A stretch of DNA of 64,000 nucleotides, taken from positions 8,205,870 through 8,269,869 of the forward strand of contig CM066317.1 of the NCBI GenBank assembly GCA_033807775.1. The letters run 5' to 3'. The translations under genes and the position numbers were made by a program. Positions 1 through 10,321 of this stretch are shown here, one piece after another; within the stretch, counting starts at the first letter, position 1; each line of letters opens with the position of its first letter. The notes under the pieces were generated by a model. The model saw only the letters and a list, made by a program, of their open reading frames with translations, was not told the origin of the DNA and made no database searches. The DNA is from Saussurea involucrata. Its lineage: Eukaryota; Streptophyta; Magnoliopsida; Asterales; Asteraceae.

Positions 1-1250
1 AAATTCTTTTTATAAATAAATACGGAGTAAGTACGGAATAATACAGAAGAGTGTAAATACAAACAGATACACAGATATTATATAAATAAATATAAATGCA
101 AAGCAATTTATATAAACAGATATAATTTAAAAGCACAGCGGAAATGTAAATAGATAAGGGAAAGAAAATACTTGACAACGATATTTTTAAAGTGGTTCAC
201 CAAACACAAAGTTGGCTAGTCCACCTCGAGAAAATAACACTTCTCGGAGATCCAATACGAAAACGTGTTCTTTACGGTAGAACACAAACCTTAGTACAAC
301 AAACGCGAATCACTCTACTTTGAGAGATTTATGTGGATCACTCACTCTATTCAAACACTTACAAGAGGGTATAATTTTAATATGAATAATCACTCTTGAA
401 TAAGGTTTATCACTTGGATATTTTTAGAGAGTTTGATCACTTGAGTTGTGTTGCTGATTCAACTAATCGAGAGATTTTAATCTGCTATCAACTCAAGATT
501 TCTTACTCAAAAACGTGTTTTATAATTTTAACAGTTTAAATATCAAGAGAAGATGCTGCAGAGTCTTTATCAAATGCAGGGAGAGTTATTGTGAATTGGT
601 AGCATTGAAGGCTGGTGCTTGCATGTATTTATACTGGATGAGAAACATGGCCTGAGGCTTTCGCGGTATACCAGCTAACTCTCGCGGTATACCGTGCAGA
701 GGAAAAGGTACTTGTCAGAAGAGAAGGTCAACCCTGCAAAACCAACGTAAACTTGTACCCGCGGTATACCGGCTAAACACCGCGGTATACCGTGCAGACT
801 GTACCCGCGGTATACCGGCTAAACACCGCGGTATACCGCCCAGACAAAAAGCCTTTCAATCAATCAGAGGTGCAGTAAGCCGCCGCGGTATACCGCCTGA
901 ACCTTCGCGGTATGCCGGCGTCAGAAATAGGTAACTTCTCCAAGACGCAACCAATCTGCTGGATCTTCTCAATAAACCTTAATTAATTAAAATTGGGTTT
1001 TTAGAAATATCCAAGTGGTATATTATTTTAGGGTGATTTATCATTTTAAAAATAAAACGACGAAAGTCTTCAGTCTTGGTTTCTTCAGATAAAATTATCG
1101 AGATTATTTAAATGCTGCACACTCAGATAAAATATTAGATAACAAAGAATGCGGTGTGTTTTGTAATCATCAAAATAAATATGGAGATGTGATTTTATGT
1201 GTACCAAAAAATATATCACAATATTAAAGCTGGGTACACTTGCACCAACA
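1..1250 (-). mobile_element. Partial Copia LTR, relative of the gag-only element
   Basis: The sequence runs as the reverse complement of the LTRs at 30187-31401 and 34180-35393, and ends at the LTR start, TGTTGGTGCAAGTG in reverse at 1237-1250. The window edge cuts the other end. It keeps the main LTR landmarks: about eight copies of the GCGGTATACC palindrome (662-917) and a TATA-like box near 626-638 on the minus strand. It also has several sequence and length differences from the two near-identical LTRs, so it is an older or subfamily copy. Whether it is a solo LTR or part of a longer element cannot be told from the window. Confidence 0.8.
662..917. repeat. GTATAC-palindrome array in LTR (third, divergent copy)
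   Basis: Eight copies of a CGCGGTATACC core lie at about 662, 683, 761, 781, 805, 827, 883 and 905; the last has TATGCC instead of TATACC. Spacing is irregular. The array matches in type and place the arrays at 30500-30759 and 34493-34752. Confidence 0.85.
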
Positions 1251-1759
1251 CATGCAAAGCTCTTTTCTCATGCATAGGCTCTTCTGACTGTACCTTGTGA
1301 AAGGTGACAAGGACTTCACAACTCTCCAGAAGTCAACATCCTCAGCAAGTGTGAAGATGACATGTGTCCCAAGCATTCAATGCTTACACACTCCTTGTCA
1401 CTATAAAAGGAAGACCTCTCCATGCAGAAACTATAGACATCTTGAGAGACCTTGAAGATTACTGTGTGCTCTTGATATTCTACGCAAACTAGAAGATTTC
1501 TCTAAGTGCAAGAATTTCCAGTTTGCTTGAAAAACTTTATAGCTTTGTTCTAAGTGTTCTTAGTTATTTTGTTAGCATACTTTGTGTAAGATTGTTAGAA
1601 TAGTTTATCTGTTCTTTTCCGCAACAGTCTTAAGTTTTCTATGTGTAATTCTTGTTGAAAGATTTTCAATATAAAGAATTAAAATTGTGAAAATTTTGAG
1701 TATTGTATTCAACCCCCCCCCCCCTTCTACAATACTTGGTTAGCCATCTGGGACTAACA
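1251..1759 (+). mobile_element. 3' portion of a second Copia-type LTR
   Basis: The segment has a TATA box CTATAAAAGG at 1401-1410 in a typical LTR promoter setting. It is followed by a transcribed-type region, a C-run and an end reading GGGACTAACA at 1750-1759, as in plant Copia LTRs ending TAACA. No primer-binding site follows (the next bases are AAATATTCAAG), so it is a truncated or solo LTR. The LTR at 1-1250 abuts it directly and probably inserted into it; the matching target duplication would be outside the window. Confidence 0.6.
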
Positions 1760-1829
1760 AAATATTCAAGAAAAAAAATCAATAAAAAATGTTAAAATGG
1801 TAATGTTAAAATGAAAAAGACCATAATAC

Positions 1830-1984
1830 CCTCGAGCTTAACGGAGAAATTAGACGGCCGTTAGCTCGAGGGACCAATTCCATAACAAAATGCATACCTA
1901 GAGGGTTATCATGTAATAAATGAAGTTAAAGGACTAAATCCATAACAATTGACGTACCCGAGGGACCAAATTCGTAATTTACTC
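1830..1984. mobile_element. Right terminal repeat of a MULE-type element (relic)
   Basis: The stretch carries the pattern CCCTCGAGCTTAACGGAG, then repeated GAGGGACCAA phrases, and ends GTAATTTACTC at 1974-1984. This is the same terminal design as the complete MULE at 2014-2942. No left partner or target duplication was found, so it is a fragment. Confidence 0.5.
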
Positions 1985-2013
1985 TTATTATTATTACATT
2001 AATGTATAAAATA

Positions 2014-2942
2014 GAGTAAATTATTGTTTTGGTCCCTAAGTTATGTCAAAAATTACGAAATTGGTCGCATTACTTCAAAAATTACCGTTTTGGTACCTCA
2101 CGTATGCAGCTTTTTACGAAATTGGTCCCTCGAGCTGACGGACGTCTATTTTCTCCGTTAAGCTCGAGGGTAAAATAGTCTTTTTACCCTTTTTTCATTT
2201 ATTTTACCATTTTTTAATCAATTATATATATACACACATATACAGTATATATACATATACACACCACCACCACCATCATATTTCTTTCTTCTCTCCTTCT
2301 TTCTTTATATATACACACACAGATACAATATATATATATATATATATAAATACACATACAGAAAGAAAGATGGTGGTGATGGGTGGTGGTGGGTTGATGA
2401 TGGTGGTGGAGGGTTGATGATGGGGTGATGGTGGTGGTGGTGGGTTGATGATGGTGGTGGGGTGATGATGGGGTGATGATGGTGGTGGTGGTGATGGGTT
2501 AATGATGGTGGTGGTGGTGGTGGTGGGTTAATGATGTTGGTGGTGGTGGTGGGTTGATGATGGGATGGTGGTGGTGGTGGTGGTGGGTTGATGATGGGGT
2601 GATGATGGTGGTGGTGGTGGTGGTGGTGGTGGTGGGTTGATGATGGGGTGATGGTGGTGGTGGTGATGGTGGGTTGGTGGTGGTGGTGGTGGTGGTGTAT
2701 ATATATTGTATATGTGTATATATATATATATATATAATTGATAAAAAATGTTAAAAGAAATAAAATATATAAAAAGACTATTTTACCCTTGAGCTTAACG
2801 GAGAAAATAGACGTCCGTCAGCTCGAGGGACCAATTTCGTAAAAAGCTGCATACGTGAGGTACCAAAACGGTAATTTTTGAAGTAATGGAACCAATTTCG
2901 TAATTTTTGACATACCTTAGGGACCAAAATAGTAATTTACTC
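2014..2942. mobile_element. Non-autonomous Mutator-like element, 929 bp, long TIRs
   Basis: The left end GAGTAAATTA and right end TAATTTACTC begin terminal inverted repeats of roughly 200 bp, with phrases such as TTTTGGTCCCT and CTCGAGCTGACGGACGTC mirrored on the other side. It is flanked by a perfect 9-bp direct repeat TATAAAATA at 2005-2013 and 2943-2951, as expected for Mutator-like transposition. The interior is not coding: AT microsatellite and a long GGTGGT/GATGATGG array (about 2364-2695). No transposase. Confidence 0.88.
2364..2695. repeat. Imperfect GGTGGT/GATGGTGG minisatellite
   Basis: The stretch is dominated by GGT and GAT triplets with recurring GGGTTGATGATGG phrases, and forms the core of the MULE at 2014-2942. 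CCA/TGG triplet cores also occur in the unrelated elements at 37821-39071 and 53708-54432. Confidence 0.85.
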
Positions 2943-2959
2943 TATAAAATATATTGCAA

Positions 2960-3600
2960 GTGTTTGATTATATGGTTTAATTTTATTTGACAAGTGTTAT
3001 TAGTTTATCGTTTGTTTCTTATCAGTTTAATAAGTTAATGGAATTTACAGTTTATTCGATCAAATATATATAATTGTTTGATGGTGGTTTAATTGCATAG
3101 AAATTGACTTGTTCATTAAATTGTTAGGAGAAGTTTTATATAGAAAACCAAGTGTTTTCCAAACTTGCCCCTCCCAGTTAAAAACAATCTCTTTTTATCT
3201 ATATGAAAAAACTCTTACAAAGAAAAATCTTCCAAATCTCTACAAATTAATCAATACAGACAACGTTATCCATATATGGCGTAGGGGTTGTTTGGTTGGT
3301 TCTTAATTAAATCTTGTATGGATAAAGCTGTCTGTATGGATTAATATGTATGTGAAGATTGAGAATTTTTTCGTTTAGAGGAGTTTTCTCATAGATGAAA
3401 ATAGCGTATGTTTTAATTAGGAATGATAAGTTTAGAAAATTAAAAAAACTTGGCTTTTAAAACTCCATTTTAAAAGCTAATTGAATAATACGTTTTTATG
3501 TCATCAACCACTATCAAACAATCAATATAGCTAATCGAATAAGCTATGAGTCTTAAGATATTGACAAATAAACCCTTAGTTGAGAAACCAATCAAACAAC
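2960..3600. repeat. Dispersed AT-rich repeat, related to 62925-63420
   Basis: The run around 3060-3260 (gttta..atag..cttgtt.., then cttcc-type phrases and TTTATCTATATG..AAATCTCTACAAATTAATC) resembles the sequence around 62990-63410 in the same orientation. The segment 3230-3350 also holds an inverted pair (ACAGACAACGTTATCC and a GATAAAGCTGTCTGTATGG phrase), so it may be a decayed MITE. No coding potential is evident. Confidence 0.35.
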
Positions 3601-4073
3601 CCTTATTATTTTATAACTAATGATTTTGGAAGGAAAATATGATGAAAGTTAAATGTGAGGTGTCTCATGAGTCATGATATATATTCATGAATATTGGATG
3701 AGATGACAAAAAGAAAAGGGAATTTGAGTTCATGACTTTCAGTGAAGCTGAATGAGATCTTTTATATAAAAGAGTCGATAACACTTTTATCCTTATAATC
3801 TTATAGTTGTTTTCATCTTTATATATTATAATTCATTACTGAATTTATTATTATAAATTACAATTAATTGTTATTTTTGTTTATAAGGTCAGGTTGTCTA
3901 CAGAAAAAAGTGATATATATGTATATAAAAGGTAATACTCCAAATGAGACCCTTTTTTCTGCAGTTCTAGAGGCCTATAGTCATCTCTCAGTGCGTTTCT
4001 TACTAACTGCAAACAACTAACACAATGCTACATTGAGAGAGTTTACTAGCTTTCAGATTCTTAGAACATATCA
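3600..4073 (+). promoter_or_regulatory. Intergenic stretch with a TATA-like box
   Basis: AT-rich sequence. The only notable item is TATATGTATATAAAAGG around 3914-3931, followed after about 30 bp by CT- and purine-mixed sequence that could be a 5' leader to the small ORF at 4074. This is a pattern reading only. Confidence 0.25.
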
Positions 4074-4193
4074 ATGAACCCTATCACACAAGAACACTCC
4101 GTTCATGCTCCCCACCCGGGAAACATTCTCTGCTCTGAGCTAGATCTTCTATCTCGCCTTTTTGAGTGGATCGCTCGCCCCGTAAAAATTTAA
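4074..4193 (+). CDS. Possible small ORF or first exon, 39 codons, unknown
   Basis: An ATG in fair context (ATATCAATGAAC) opens 39 codons, starting MNPITQEHSVHAPHPG and ending with a leucine-rich amphipathic stretch (LDLLSRLFEWIARP) before TAA. Base composition is less AT-rich than the surroundings, and a TATA-like box lies about 145 bp upstream. A potential splice donor GTAAAA follows the ARP codons at about 4182, so this could be exon 1 of a gene whose remainder was displaced by the transposon at 4586. I do not recognise the peptide. Chance ORFs of this size are common, so the call rests mainly on composition and the TATA box. Confidence 0.2.
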   Translation: MNPITQEHSVHAPHPGNILCSELDLLSRLFEWIARPVKI

Positions 4194-5010
4194 TCATAAA
4201 GATGAAAATAATAAACTACACAAAAAGTTAATTTCAAAACCACATGAACATAATTTACCCAATTAAAAATATGCTTGATATTGATAGTTTTTAGAAACTA
4301 ATTTTATTTTCTGATATATCAATCCATTTTCAATATATTTTCAATTGAAGTCTTTACTTCCCCTCCTCTCTTTTCTCTTTCCATTTTATGAAAATTGAAA
4401 CTTATTAGGGGTGTTTGGTATACCGAACTGGATGAGACATGACAGGATAAAATATGTTTGTACCATGTTTGGTGTGTCCATATGTGGGACTAGGTGGAAC
4501 TAAGTTGAACAAGAGTGGGACACGCATGTCCACCCCTCCTCCTAGAACAAGATAGAACAAGACATTTTGTACAAAAATATCCTTAGGTGGCGTTTGGTTC
4601 ACAGATTCTGATGGAATCTGATGGAACTGGAATGTCGAATTCCATTGATCGAATTCCATTCCTTCGTTTGGTTCATTCTTTTCGACAGAGAGGAATGTCC
4701 AATTCCACCAGATTCCATAAATAAGTGAATTTGAAATTCCTTAGCAATCTTGAAGGATTTTGATGGAATTGGAATTGATGAAATGTTGTATTTTCATAAT
4801 TCCAAATATACCCTTTAACTTAAATATTACATAATTTAATTTAATACTTTAGGTTTTTATTTTATATTTTATATTTTTATTTTATTTTTATATATTTTTA
4901 TTTTATTTTTATTTATTTTTATATAATATAATTTTATTTATTTTTTTATTTTCTCGAAATATATTTTATTTTTTCAAAATATAATTTTGTTTGTTTGACA
5001 ATATATTTTA

Positions 5011-6363
5011 GGGAATTTAATTAAAATACTCTAAGTTTGACTTTGACTTACCAAAATACATATTTCTCTCATGAATTTGCCAAAATACCCATTTTTTCCG
5101 CTAAGGGGGTCCGCGATCGCAGACAAGGACCACTTTTGAAAAAAATTCTCCCGCGATCGAACCTATGTCCCGCGAATACTCCCGCTACACACACAAAATT
5201 GTGATTTTGATTTGATATTTACAATTTCAACCCCTATACTTATTTATTTACTTACTTTACTTTATACATTTTACTTTCATAATTTTAATTTTACATTTAA
5301 CACATATAATCGTTTATTAACTAAAATACGTTAAAAATACGTTTTAATTTTAACAAGTTACACCATTATAATCGTCTCTTCGATACGTTCGAAATGAGCC
5401 AAATATTGAATATTTTTTGATTTATATATTTTAATATATATCATATATACTACATAAAAATATTTTTAATATTTACAATTCATACCCTTATAGTTAATTA
5501 TTTAATTTATGGTACATCTCTTATTTTTTTCAATTTTGTTTTACACTCCTATCGCATTAACATAATAATCATATATTAACTAATTCATTAAATAGTTTTA
5601 AATTATTATTATTTGTATGTGTTTATAGATATCGTGAATGACAATAGGACAAAGTTTCACGAGAAAAATATGAAATGGGGTTTTGACAAGTTGATATCAC
5701 TTGACTCATTTAAGAATTGTGAAAATGGGTATTTGGCGAATGATGATTCATGTGTGTTTGGAGCTGAAGTATTTGCAGTTACATAGTATGCACAAAAGGA
5801 TCGATGTCTGTCCATCACAAAGCCTCCACCAATTTTTAATACTTACACTTGGACCATCGATAATAAAATAAATAAAACGTATTTTAACTATAAGAATACC
5901 ATAAATTAAATAATTAACTATAAAAATATGAATTTTAAATATAAAAAATATTTTTATGTAGTGTATATGATATATATTAAAATATATAAATAAAAAAATA
6001 TTCAATATTAGGCTCATTTCAAACGTATCGAAGAGACGATTATAATTGTGTAACTTGTTAAAATTAAAACGTATTTTTTAACGTATTTTAGTTAATAAAC
6101 GATTATATTTGTTAAATATAAAATTAAAATTATGAAAGTAAAAGGTATAAAATAAGTAAGTAAATAAGTATAGGGGTTGAAAGTGTAAATATCAAATTCA
6201 ATTCACAATTTAGTGTGTGTCGCGGGATGCAATTTTTCAAAAAACACCCTATTCCGCGATCGCGGGACAAATCGCGGGAAAAATGGGTATTTTGGCAAAT
6301 TCAGGAGAGAAATTGGTATTTTGGTAAGTCAAAGTCAAACTTTAGGTATTTTAATTAAATTCC
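5011..6363 (+). mobile_element. Pack-MULE copy A with captured MATH exon
   Basis: It begins GGGAATTTAATTAAAATAC and ends AATTAAATTCC, with a 10-bp direct repeat ATATATTTTA at 5001-5010 and 6364-6373. TIRs are several hundred bp long. Next to each end is a short phrase AGTTTGACTTTGACTTACC and a GC-rich CGCGATCGCGG block. Copies B (36251-37577), C (45344-46365) and D (48950-51578) share these ends. Between the arms lies a captured host exon (5629-5864) with part of its upstream intron. Confidence 0.88.
5629..5864 (+). pseudogene. Captured MATH/TRAF-like domain exon (copy A)
   Basis: After an intron-like run ending TTTATAG (5622-5628), 236 bp read as the C-terminal half of a plant MATH (TRAF-like) domain: MKWGFDKLISLDSF, NGYLANDDSCVFGAEVF and NTYTWTIDN match the conserved WGF..L..F, GYL.NDSC.FG.EVF and Y.W.I.NF pattern of that family. 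Such proteins usually act as substrate adaptors in ubiquitin-linked pathways. The frame is broken by TAG at 5784-5786, where copy B has a Glu codon. The fragment has no start and lies inside a MULE, so it is a transduplicated gene piece, not a working gene. Confidence 0.75.
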
Positions 6364-6736
6364 ATATATTTTATCTGGGTTGTGTATATTATATTTTTTT
6401 GTGCATTAAAGTATTTAAAATTTATTTTTTTAAAAGTATTTTTAGTGAAAAAAATATATTTAATGATTATTTTATTAAAGAATTTTTTGTTTTAAAAAAT
6501 TAAAACTTATCAAAAAGGGCTTTATGGTCATTTATAATAAATTCATTCCAATTCTAAAGCTACATTCTGTGAACCAAACAGACAAATTGCAATTCCTTTG
6601 ACAGATTTCATTCCAATTCTGTCAACCAAACAGGTGGTCAAACCTGACAACATTTTATTCCAATTCCTTCAAAGTCAAATTCTTTTGACAGATTCCATTC
6701 CATCCAAAAACATTATGCGAACCAAACGCCACCTTA

Positions 6737-7308
6737 GAATTAAACCTAATCAGACTCACGCCTCCTCTATCCCATCGTCGCCTCCATCAGATCGTCTTCT
6801 GCACAGGTTTGCTTCCGATTTCTTCCGCTTGATGATGGCTCGATGACAACCCAATTTTTGCGAGACACTAGGTATAAAAAAGCAACTTGAAATACTAATT
6901 GTGATCAGAGTTATGAGTGAAACGTTTCAAGCTCTTGATTGTTACACGATGTTTGCACATTATATGCGATAGAAATCGGTAACTGCTTGATGGTTATTTG
7001 AAAGAAAACCAGTGAAAATATAAACAACTTGAAAATATTCATCTTGATCCAAATGAAAAGCTATATACGTTCCGACGATTGCTACATGATACTTAAGTAA
7101 TGGCGTATATCCGATAATAACTTGATGGTTGCTTGATAGAAAGCCAAAATTTGCATATAAGCAACTAAAAAAAGTTACGGCCTTATGATTAATGTTACAT
7201 GATATATATTCGATAGCAACTTGCATTGATGGTCGCTTTATGTAATTGTAAACCCAGATTTTCCAACATGTAAGCTTCGCGCCGCATCGCGCACGAACAC
7301 GTATCTAG
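6737..7308 (+). mobile_element. Probable Helitron 3' end; start not found
   Basis: The sequence GCGCCGCATCGCGC near 7279-7292 can form a short GC hairpin and is followed after about 12 bases by CTAG at 7305-7308 and then T. That is the Helitron 3' signature (hairpin, then CTRR, insertion before T). The AT-rich body upstream contains repeated CTTGATGGTTG phrases. A convincing 5' TC terminus was not identified, so the left limit given is only the edge of the previous element. Confidence 0.4.
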
Positions 7309-7666
7309 TTTTGTAAAAAATAAAAAAAACGACTCAATTTTTTGATCTCAATCCTAGCCACGAATGAAACATTATGATCTCACATTATTACATAATTAAT
7401 GAAACCGATTATTTAACGGTCATAAGGTTATATTTCTTTAAGCTTAAATGATATTTCAAAAGTTGCTATTTGTTAAATCTTAAAAAGATTTGGAGATCTA
7501 TCAAAAGACCACCATAAAGTTATATATTGAATAATTATCATGTAATTATTTGAGGACGATGAGTACTAAATTTCGAACTTTGTTAGAAAACTTTGAGTTT
7601 TATTACCAATTTTGGCTCCAAGAGAAAGTGGAGAGAGTAAAATAAAAATAAAAGATTAGATTTTTT

Positions 7667-7811
7667 AACCAAATGGTCTTTGGTCTAGCGGTATGTGAGT
7701 CTCTTTCCTCTTAGGAGGTCAGGGATTCAAACCTCATCAAAAGTGAGAAGAGTGTGTGAGTTTATTTGTTGCATTTGTTGTATATAAGTAATAAGTATTA
7801 TATACTTTAAA
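7667..7811 (+). mobile_element. tRNA-derived SINE (short family)
   Basis: A box A-like TGGTCTAGCGGTATG (about 7682-7696) and a box B-like GGGATTCAAACCTC (about 7720-7733) are spaced as in an RNA polymerase III promoter. A tail of about 80 bp ends ATTATATACTTT. It is flanked by imperfect 17-bp duplications, AAAAGATTAGATTTTTT (7650-7666) and AAAAGATTAGATATTTT (7812-7828). It does not fold as a full tRNA gene. Transcription would be by Pol III and mobility by LINE enzymes. Confidence 0.75.
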
Positions 7812-7828
7812 AAAAGATTAGATATTTT

Positions 7829-8399
7829 TATCATCAACAAAAATATGATAAAACATATCAAGTGCACCAAATTAAATTTGTTGGAGTAAAAACTTATTTG
7901 CTCAAAACCTTAAAATATTCCATTTTCTTTATTTTAGAGAATTAGAATTGTATTCATTCAATACAAGATGGTATATCTCAGCTTTAATATATTTTTCTAT
8001 CATGTGTTTTTGTCAAATTTTAAATAGATTTTTGTATGGTTTTGAGAAAGCAATAATGTTTAGAGCATCCACACACATCTTGCACAAGGCCTTGCAAGAT
8101 GACATGGCATGCCATGTGGCTTGCAAGGTCTTGCAAGAGTAGCAACTCCGCCGACGATGGCAACTCAAGAAGAAGGAGCCGACAGCGCCATGAATCAGCA
8201 CTTGGGCGAGTGAGTCTGCAGCGTCACTGGCTCCTTTGAAGCAGCAGCCGCCGTCATCTCTTTTCTCCCCATTGTCCCCCACCGACTTCTCTATCCTTCC
8301 CTATTCCCACCTAACCCTCTTTTCCTTGCTCCCACATTCTAGCAGCCGCAATCCTTGAAACCCCCTTCCCATCTCTGCCTCCACCATCTTCCAAACTCT
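7829..8399. other. Noncoding stretch before the LINE
   Basis: AT-rich up to about 8060. From 8063 the phrase GAGCATCCACACACATCTTGC begins a GC-richer segment with CTTGCAAG-type inverted phrases. It resembles the inverted sequence at 14560-14584 beyond the LINE, so the LINE may have landed in a MITE. No gene is supported. Confidence 0.35.
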
Positions 8400-8585
8400 A
8401 GTTTCCAATTTTAGTTTCTTTTTACAATATAGTTTGAAGGTCGTGGATATGGGGTGAAACAACATACATATTCAGGAGAGGATTAGTGATTTTAGTTGGT
8501 TTCTTCTGGTTTTAGTTTTAGGGACAACGGTCTCTCGGGGCAGATTTTGTCTTCGATCGGGGCTTCCTCCTTCTAATGTCTAGCG

Positions 8586-10321
8586 ATGAGAGAGGGGCAA
8601 TGGAAGAAAGTGGGAAGACGCAATCAGCGGGATCGATGCAGGCATGCTGATCAATCGTTTAATCGGTACTCGAATGAATCTCTTTTACATAATATCTCCC
8701 TGAACTTATTCGTTACGAACTTTCCATCTCATTTTACTATCCGAGAATTGTGGAATACTTGTGCCAAATTTGGTACGGTTGTCGATGTTTTTATTGCTAA
8801 CAAAAAATCAAAGTTTAGTAAAATGTTTGCTTTCATTCGATTTATTAAAGTAGAAGACTCTCAATTCGTGATCAATGGCCTTTGTAACACTTGGGTAGGG
8901 AAGATAAAGTTGTATGCTAATGTTGCACGTTTTGAAAGGAATAACAAAGTGTCTAGAACTAACATTGTTTCGGAACCGATTGTGGTGACATCCTCCTGTG
9001 CCTCGAAGCCTAGGGGCTTGGGAGAGGTCTCGTACGCTAATGTTGTCAAAGGGTTTATTCCGGATAAAGTATTGGTTGACAAGGGGGTTGAAAATTCGCC
9101 GGCAATTATTCTTTATATGGATGGCCCTATTGTTTCGGAGTTTCCCTTAGCTTTAGTTGGTTGTGTTTCGGATTTTCGAATTATTCCCAATCTTCGGTGT
9201 CTTTGTAAAAATGAAGGCTTCATCAACGTTGAAATTAAGTATGTTGGAGGGTTATGGGTTATGTTGAACTTTGGTTCTACTAGTGCGCGTGACAAATTTC
9301 TTGCTCATGAAGGTGTAAACACGTGGTTCAAGGATCTTAAACCTTGGACCAATGACTTTAAGGTGGTGGAGAGACTAATTTGGCTTGATCTAGAGGGTGT
9401 TCTAGTTAAGGCTTGGACCTCTAAATCGTTCTCTTTGATAGTAAGAAAATGGGGGGATGTAATTTTCATGGAAGATTCGGATGGGAACAATATGTATAGT
9501 TCTTGAATTTGTGTTAAATCCTGTTACTCGTCTTTAATCTTTGAGACGGTAAAAGTGATTTTGGATGGTTGTACACATTATGTTCGGGTTAAGGAGGTGT
9601 GTGGTTGGATACCGGACTTTTTTGAAGATGATAACGCGTCAGAGGAGGAAGAAGGGGAAGGAAGTGCTCAAGTCGAGGGCAACCTAGTAATGGAGGTGAG
9701 ATTGATGAGAATGAAGACTTGTCCGAAAAGATCACAGACTTTTTCCAAAATGAAGAGGTCCTGAATGGAGATAGTGTTGAGGTCATAAATAAGGACGAAG
9801 TTGAGGTGGAAGGAGATACGAATGACCCGTTCGGAATTATGCAGCTTCTTGAAGAGCACCCGATACAAAACATTGGTTTGGACAAGGTTGGGGAGAGCGA
9901 TACTCCATTTTATCCTCCTGGTTTTACTCCACATTTGGAAGGTGCTAATAGGGTGAGTAAAGTTCGTGTGTCTCCCGAAAATCAGTGGGAAGAAAGGTCT
10001 TTAGATGATAAGTCAACAGGGGCGGATGGTGCTCTTCAAGAGGACGCCCGAGTTGCAGAGAGGCTCATAGCTGAGTTGCAGCCACTCCGTCCAGTTTCAT
10101 CGGAAGGGGAGGTTAAGTCTAAACAGTCGCGTATTGTGAGTAACTCTTTTGGCAAGCACGGGTCTCAGACTTCTAATGTAGTGCGGGGTGGTTTTTCCAT
10201 TCTCGAGGAGCTCGCAGAAACTATCGGTGTGGGAAAAGCTATGGGATTCAACATGAAGGGTTGTGAAAAGGATCTTCGTGCTATCATTAAGGGTATTGGA
10301 GAAAATGACGTTTTTAAATGA
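8586..10321 (+). pseudogene. LINE ORF1: RNA-binding gag-like protein
   Basis: The first part (8586-9506) carries an RRM-like fold at about residues 36-115: LFVTNFP as RNP2 and KMFAFIRF as RNP1. This is the usual nucleic-acid chaperone ORF1 of plant L1 elements. A DUF4283-like region with an LWVMLNFGSTSARDKF phrase follows. TGA at 9504-9506 interrupts a frame that continues as VKVILDGCTHYVRVKEVCGW, and a frameshift near 9690 leads to an acidic C-terminal part (9719-10321). The stop codon overlaps the ORF2 start as ATGA (10318-10321), which suggests that ORF2 was translated by termination-reinitiation. Confidence 0.8.

Larger units (their letters stand above)
4586..6733. mobile_element. PIF/Harbinger-type element with nested MULE
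   Basis: It starts GGTGGCGTTTGGTTC and ends GAACCAAACGCCACC, flanked by the 3-bp duplication TTA (4583-4585 and 6734-6736), which is the PIF/Harbinger target. Subterminal sequence is rich in GGAATTCCA-like phrases on both sides, and the same family recurs at 53708-54432. No transposase is present. A MULE (5011-6363) has inserted into it; without that insertion and its duplication the element is about 785 bp. Confidence 0.82.
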
